Assembly (NCBI GenBank): GCA_027492795.1
Contig: JAPUEB010000044.1
Coordinates: 1 to 64,000 of the forward strand
DNA: 64,000 nt
Reading direction: 5' to 3'
Origin: Chryseobacterium sp.
GTDB lineage: Bacteria; Bacteroidota; Bacteroidia; Flavobacteriales; Weeksellaceae
In this document: one piece after another, positions 60,010 to 64,000 of the stretch
How positions within the stretch are numbered: position 1 is the first letter of the stretch
Layout of the letters: the number at the start of each line of letters is the position of its first letter
Made by a program: the position numbers and the translations under genes
Notes under the pieces: generated by a model
The model's input: the letters and a program-made list of their open reading frames with translations, nothing else
Databases searched by the model: none
Told to the model about the DNA's origin: nothing

Positions 60010-60050
60010 TAATGAACAATTAATAATGAATAATGAATAATGAATAATTA
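60010..60050. repeat. AATAATGA short-period tandem repeat
   Basis: Between the kinase and four-helix genes the sequence repeats AATGAATAATGAATAATGA with a period of about 8. Similar repeats flank other genes in the window, e.g. near 25730-25760, and a related AT-rich text follows the four-helix gene. Confidence 0.7.
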
Positions 60051-60062
60051 AAAATTATAACT

Positions 60063-60434
60063 ATGGAAAACTATTTTAGAAAAGAAAATCCAATTAGAGA
60101 AAAATCTTTTGAATTTGCCGTGAGAATTGTGAATTTATACAAATTATTAACTTCAGAAAGAAAAGAATTCATCATGTCTAAACAGCTTTTACGCTCTGGA
60201 ACTTCAATTGGAGCGAACATCGAAGAAGCAATGGCAGCTTTCAGTAAAAATGATTTTATCTTTAAAAATCAAACTTCATATAAAGAATCTTTTGAAACCT
60301 CTTTTTGGCTAAGATTATTACATAGAACAGATTATATAAACGACAAAGAATTTGAATCTATGTTTGCAGACAATCAAGAACTTATCAAAATATTAACTGC
60401 AATTTTAAAAACATCAAAAGAACTAAATAAATAG
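60063..60434 (+). CDS. four-helix-bundle (S23/23S rRNA intervening-sequence) family protein
   Basis: The 123-residue all-helical protein begins MENYFRKENPIREKSFEFAVRIVNLYK and has the family block MSKQLLRSGTSIGANIEEAMAAFSKNDFIFKNQTSYKESFETSFWLRLL. Members were first noted in rRNA intervening sequences and include homologues of bAvd from diversity-generating retroelements; solitary genes are common and functionally unassigned. It sits inside a histidine kinase/response regulator pair, flanked by AT-rich repeat text, and seems to be an inserted cassette. Confidence 0.87.
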   Translation: MENYFRKENPIREKSFEFAVRIVNLYKLLTSERKEFIMSKQLLRSGTSIGANIEEAMAAFSKNDFIFKNQTSYKESFETSFWLRLLHRTDYINDKEFESMFADNQELIKILTAILKTSKELNK

Positions 60435-60502
60435 AACGAACTAAATTCACAAAATGAAAATTATTAAATATTAATTATTCATTTTTAATTAAACCCAAAG
60501 GT

Positions 60503-61189
60503 ATGAGCAACAGAATATTATTAGTAGAAGACGATCAGAGTTTCGGCGCAGTGCTGAAAGATTATTTAAGCATCAACAATTTTGATGTAACACTTGCCAC
60601 AGACGGAGAAATGGGATTAAAGGAATTCACCGAAAACGAATTCGACATCTGCATTTTCGATGTTATGATGCCAAAAAAAGACGGTTTTTCATTAGCCGAA
60701 GACGTAAAAAAGATCGATAAAAACACACCGATTATTTTCCTTACTGCAAAAAATTTAAGAGAAGATATTTTAAAAGGTTATCAACTGGGAGCCGATGATT
60801 ATATTACGAAGCCATTTGATACTGAGCTACTTCTCTACAAAATAAAAGCCATTCTTCAAAGAAGCGCAACCATGGAAAATGAAGAACAGGAACAGTTTAA
60901 GATTTCCAATATTTTCTTTGATTCTATGCTGCGACAGTTACGCGTTGGAGACAATGAATACAAACTTTCACCGAAAGAAAACGAGTTGTTGAAGCTACTT
61001 TGCTTGCACCGAAACGATTTTATGCCAAGAGATTTAGCCTTGAGAAAAATCTGGAAAAAAGAAAATTATTTCACCGCAAGAAGTATGGACGTTTATATCG
61101 CCAAACTTAGAAAACTTTTGAAAGATGATGAAGGATTAGAAATCATCAACGTTCATGGTGAAGGTTTCAGACTTTTGGTAAAAAATTAA
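60503..61189 (+). CDS. OmpR-family response regulator, RprY-like
   Basis: Two-domain regulator of 228 residues. The receiver (1-120) has the acidic pair Asp10/Asp11, the phosphoacceptor Asp53 in CIFDVMMPKKDG, Thr81 and Lys103 in ITKPF. The C-terminal winged helix (about 130-228) contains LSPKENELLKLLCLHRNDFMPRDLALRKIWKKENYFTARSMDVYIAKLRKLL. It should act downstream of the kinase two genes upstream. A strong hairpin terminator follows. Confidence 0.94.
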   Translation: MSNRILLVEDDQSFGAVLKDYLSINNFDVTLATDGEMGLKEFTENEFDICIFDVMMPKKDGFSLAEDVKKIDKNTPIIFLTAKNLREDILKGYQLGADDYITKPFDTELLLYKIKAILQRSATMENEEQEQFKISNIFFDSMLRQLRVGDNEYKLSPKENELLKLLCLHRNDFMPRDLALRKIWKKENYFTARSMDVYIAKLRKLLKDDEGLEIINVHGEGFRLLVKN

Positions 61190-61207
61190 AACTCCTTTTT
61201 TTAAAGC

Positions 61208-61248
61208 AAATAGCAAATTCAAGTAAAATGAATTTGCTATTTTTGTTT
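61208..61248 (+). terminator. intrinsic terminator after the response regulator
   Basis: AAATAGCAAATTC at 61208-61220 and GAATTTGCTATTT at 61230-61242 form a perfect 13-bp stem with a nine-base loop, then TTGTTTTT. Confidence 0.85.
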
Positions 61249-61266
61249 TTCTAAATTTTTAAATCA

Positions 61267-61992
61267 ATGAAAATCAAAATACTTTTTTTATTCAGCCTCG
61301 CAGTTTTATTCACTTCTTGCAAAAAAGATGAAAAAGCCACCATTCTTTCAGATTCGTCTGCTTCAGTAAACGCCAATTCCGAACAAATTGCAAAACAAAG
61401 AGCTGCGGGAATGCTTTTGCCACAAAATCAAAATCCAGTTGCTCCGAATGTTGTTGCTCCCAACCAAACCGCGGTAGTTTCTCCGGATGGAAAACAGATT
61501 CAGGTTCAACCACAAAATGGGCAAAATCAGCAAGTTATTGCACCAGGAATGAATCCTCCTCATGGAAAACCAGGACACCGTTGCGATATCCCAGTTGGTG
61601 CGCCATTAAATTCCGCAAAAACTGCTGCACCACAACAAATTACCGTAAATCCGAGTTCGGCAAAACCGGATCCAAACGCTTATAATGTAACTCCAAAACC
61701 TACGACACCGGTAAAAACTGCACCGGGAATGAATCCACCTCACGGCGAACCAGGACATCGTTGCGATATTGCAGTTGGAGCACCTTTGAGCTCTCCTCCA
61801 GGAAAAACTCCGGCACAAAATGCGACACCAAATATTCAAACTTCAGCTCCTGCAAGTTTACCGGCAACTGTAGCTGCTCCTGCCAATAACGCTCCTGCTC
61901 TTGATGCCAATGGAAAACCTCTTACGGTAAATCCTGCTCATGGACAACCAGGACATCGTTGCGATATTTCCGTCGGCGCCCCTTTAAAATAA
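61267..61992 (+). CDS. lipoprotein with three HGxPGHRCD repeats
   Basis: The 241-residue product has a lipoprotein signal (LFTSCKKDE, Cys18) and a Pro/Gln/Ala-rich, probably disordered chain. Three repeats PPHGxPGHRCDIxVGAPL lie at residues 97-114, 157-174 and 225-240 (the last with PAHGQPGHRCDISVGAPL). Each offers two His and one Cys, a plausible metal-ligand set. I do not recognise a named family, though similar repeats occur in related genomes. The following genes encode a Cys-rich exported protein and a metal-domain TonB receptor, so metal handling is the likely role. Confidence 0.75.
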   Translation: MKIKILFLFSLAVLFTSCKKDEKATILSDSSASVNANSEQIAKQRAAGMLLPQNQNPVAPNVVAPNQTAVVSPDGKQIQVQPQNGQNQQVIAPGMNPPHGKPGHRCDIPVGAPLNSAKTAAPQQITVNPSSAKPDPNAYNVTPKPTTPVKTAPGMNPPHGEPGHRCDIAVGAPLSSPPGKTPAQNATPNIQTSAPASLPATVAAPANNAPALDANGKPLTVNPAHGQPGHRCDISVGAPLK

Positions 61993-62016
61993 ATTTTTGT
62001 AAATTTGCAAAACTAA

Positions 62017-62385
62017 ATGGCAAAGAGATTTCAAATATTTTTGATGATTCTTGCTTTGGGGTTTTTCGTAATTCCGAAGCAGGTTTTCTTTGCACAAACC
62101 ACAGAAATGTCTTGTTGCACCAATACATCCGAAAAAGATTGCTGCAATAAAGACACAAAAAAAGACCAAAAAAAGCCTTGCCACGACAGCAAGAAAAACT
62201 CGTGTAACGATTGTACAACTTGCCACTCCTGTCACGCAAGTTTCATTGCTTTTGGTTTAAATGGCACAACAAATCAATCGGAAGCTTCCACTTTCGCTTT
62301 TTCAAAAAAGGAAAATTTCAATTATCGCGCTCCCGAAATTCAGGAAGCCGTTACAAAAATTTGGCAACCGCCAAAAATAGGTTAA
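62017..62385 (+). CDS. Cys-rich HYC_CC_PP-type exported protein
   Basis: The 122-residue protein has a signal peptide (FLMILALGFFVIPKQVFFAQ) and nine cysteines in paired patterns (SCC, DCC, PCH, CNDCTTCHSCH) in its middle, ending IWQPPKIG, a signature I associate with the HYC_CC_PP family found beside heavy-metal TonB receptors in Bacteroidota. A TAAATTTG box lies 9 nt before the ATG. It probably binds or shuttles a thiophilic metal. Confidence 0.75.
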   Translation: MAKRFQIFLMILALGFFVIPKQVFFAQTTEMSCCTNTSEKDCCNKDTKKDQKKPCHDSKKNSCNDCTTCHSCHASFIAFGLNGTTNQSEASTFAFSKKENFNYRAPEIQEAVTKIWQPPKIG

Positions 62386-62484
62386 TCTAATTTTTTACAG
62401 CTAAAAATGGGTCTTTTCGGAAGAATTCCGGGAAGTTCTATGCTGAAATTCAATTTTTAAAAAATTATTTTTAACTTATTTAAA

Positions 62485-64000
62485 ATGAAATCATTACATA
62501 AATATTTAGTAATCTCCTTCTTATTTTTCGCTAATTTTATTTTCGCTCAAACCACAAAAACTGAAGTTTGGGTAAATGGTGACTGCGGAATGTGCAAAGA
62601 ACGCATCGAAACAAACGCCAAAAAAACAGGAGCCAATTTTGCAGAGTGGAATTCCGAAACCAAAATGCTTTCTTTAGAATTTGAGGCAGCAAAAACTTCT
62701 ATCGATCAAATTTTGAAAAAAATTGCAGAAGTTGGCCATGACAACGAGAAATATAAAGCAACACAAAAGGTTTACGATCAACTTCCGGGTTGTTGCCATT
62801 ACGACAGAGCCGAATCTGCCCCGGAAATGAAAACTACCGAACTTATTCCTACAAAAAAAGCTGAAAATCAATTTTATGTAAAAGGAAACTGTGGTTCTTG
62901 TAAAACAAGAATTGAAGCAGCCGCAAAAGAAGCAGGTGCAGAAATGGCTGTTTGGGACGCAGATTCACAGTTGGTAACTTTACATTTTAATGCTGCAAAA
63001 ACTTCTGCCGACCTAATTTTGAAAAAAATTGCAGAAGTAGGTCACGACAACGAAAAATATAAAGCCCCTGAAGAAGTTTATAAAAATCTCCCAGGTTGTT
63101 GTCTTTATCCTCGAGATATTCCTGTAAGTGCAAAAAATCCTTTGGTTCATCATGAAGAAGACGAAGCTAAACCATCATCTACGGATTCTAGAATCGCGAA
63201 AAGAGAGCAAATGCTTCAAAACGAGGAGCATTACAACAAATCTATTGAAGGAGTAACCATCACAAAAACACAAGAAGCTACTGCATTAAGCAGAAAATCA
63301 GCGGATTTAACCTTCAATATCGGCGGAAAAGAATTGCTGAAAGCCGCTTGTTGCAACCTATCTGAAAGTTTTGAAACCAACGCAACTGTCGATGTTTCCT
63401 ACAGCAATGCAGTTACTGGAACGAAGCAACTGAAAATGTTGGGTTTAGACCAAAAATATACGGCTTTAACCAAAGAATTATTGCCTGAAATTCGTGGTTT
63501 GGCTTCAGCTTATGGTTTAAATTTTATTCCTGGAAGATGGATTGGCGGAATTCAGCTTACCAAAGGCGGAAGCACCGTAACGAACGGTTATGAAAGCATT
63601 ACCGGACAAATCAATACAGAATTATTGAAATTCAACGGAAAACCAGAAACGACGCTCAATCTTTTTGCAGACATTAATGCAAGAACGGAAGCCAATATAA
63701 CCCATGTTTCTGCACTTTCGGACCATTGGAGCCAATCAATTTTGCTGCACGGAAACGGAACTTTGGTAAAAATGGACAGCAATAATGACGGTTTTCTGGA
63801 TCAACCTGTCGGAAATCAGCTCAACGCAACTTACCTCCTGAATTACAGCGATTTGGAACACACAGGTTGGGCAACACATTTTGGAATTAATTTTCTACAA
63901 GACAAAAGAAAAGCCGGACAAATGGATTACAATTGGCAAAAACCTCAAGTTTTACAAGACAAATATGGCGTTGGAATCGATATTTCACGTTTCCAAGTTT
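62485..64000 (+). CDS. TonB-dependent receptor with two N-terminal HMA domains (partial at window end)
   Basis: The coding region starts at ATG 62485 and stays open to the last base; about 505 residues are visible. After a signal peptide ending FAQ22 come two heavy-metal-associated domains with metal-binding CGMC (Cys34/Cys37) and CGSC (Cys136/Cys139), each followed by KKIAEVGHDNEKYKA and LPGCC, so the 102-residue unit is tandemly duplicated. The plug domain follows (AACCNLSESFETNATVDVSYSNAVTGTKQLKMLGL...GRWIGGIQLTKGGSTVTNGYES). It likely imports or senses copper or another thiophilic metal. Confidence 0.9.
   Translation, partial: MKSLHKYLVISFLFFANFIFAQTTKTEVWVNGDCGMCKERIETNAKKTGANFAEWNSETKMLSLEFEAAKTSIDQILKKIAEVGHDNEKYKATQKVYDQLPGCCHYDRAESAPEMKTTELIPTKKAENQFYVKGNCGSCKTRIEAAAKEAGAEMAVWDADSQLVTLHFNAAKTSADLILKKIAEVGHDNEKYKAPEEVYKNLPGCCLYPRDIPVSAKNPLVHHEEDEAKPSSTDSRIAKREQMLQNEEHYNKSIEGVTITKTQEATALSRKSADLTFNIGGKELLKAACCNLSESFETNATVDVSYSNAVTGTKQLKMLGLDQKYTALTKELLPEIRGLASAYGLNFIPGRWIGGIQLTKGGSTVTNGYESITGQINTELLKFNGKPETTLNLFADINARTEANITHVSALSDHWSQSILLHGNGTLVKMDSNNDGFLDQPVGNQLNATYLLNYSDLEHTGWATHFGINFLQDKRKAGQMDYNWQKPQVLQDKYGVGIDISRFQV

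Overview
The window comes from a low-GC member of the Bacteroidota, most likely a Flavobacteriia of the Chryseobacterium/Kaistella type (Weeksellaceae). The signs are a T9SS-sorted protein, several TonB-dependent receptors, exosortase F (XrtF) with its partner, DUF4271/DUF4293/DUF4296 proteins, Rho with a large N/Q-rich insertion, TAnnTTTG-type promoter boxes and an almost complete lack of Shine-Dalgarno sequences. It is ordinary chromosome. No insertion sequence, prophage, CRISPR array, tRNA or rRNA gene was seen. The unusual content lies in intergenic repeats, riboswitches and a few uncommon gene contexts.

Layout. 0-5.8 kb: trpS, a membrane protein and a YjjG-like nucleotidase, an ECF-type sigma factor, an exported protein, and metK behind a probable SAM-II riboswitch. 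6-9 kb: oxyR divergent from katA, with a 38-bp-arm hairpin repeat between them. 9-12 kb: enoyl-CoA hydratase, dCMP deaminase, xerD, NUDIX hydrolase. 12-18.5 kb, minus strand: two runs of envelope and metabolic genes (haem-binding c-type protein, Ig-like lipoprotein, serine hydrolase; then a lipoprotein, 2-hydroxyacid dehydrogenase, acyl-CoA thioesterase and HU-CCDC81 protein). 18.6-24.2 kb, minus strand: a T9SS protein, a TPP-riboswitch-controlled TonB receptor (probable thiamine uptake), two tandem WG-repeat paralogues, and the exosortase F pair. 24.3-28 kb, plus strand: an AmgK-like kinase, a stand-alone RapZ C-terminal domain and a MurU-like uridylyltransferase, then a LOG protein and DUF6702. 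29-35.4 kb: a TonB receptor and a DUF5689 surface lipoprotein divergent from a secreted endonuclease/exonuclease/phosphatase, possibly a nucleic-acid or phosphate scavenging locus.

36-39 kb: sodB and rho, separated by a decayed partial copy of the rho 3' end and three 32-bp-spaced direct repeats. 39-45 kb: DUF4293, M28 peptidase, a CPA2 antiporter, a lipoprotein and an MsbA-type ABC exporter. 45-50 kb, minus strand: an rsfS-ftsH-LUD-cdsA-psd run (proteolysis, ribosome silencing, phospholipid synthesis). 50-58 kb: birA, LptF/G permease, a tgt lacking the zinc cysteines, a polyprenol-mannose synthase-like GT2, DUF4271-hemD and ptrB. 58.4-61.2 kb: a histidine kinase and its response regulator with a four-helix-bundle gene between them. 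61.3-64 kb: a lipoprotein with three HGxPGHRCD repeats, a Cys-rich HYC_CC_PP-type protein and the start of a TonB receptor carrying two HMA domains, read here as a metal (probably copper) acquisition cluster. The last gene runs off the end.

Coordinates include stop codons. Gene assignments rest on reading the proteins and recalling family motifs; no search was run.
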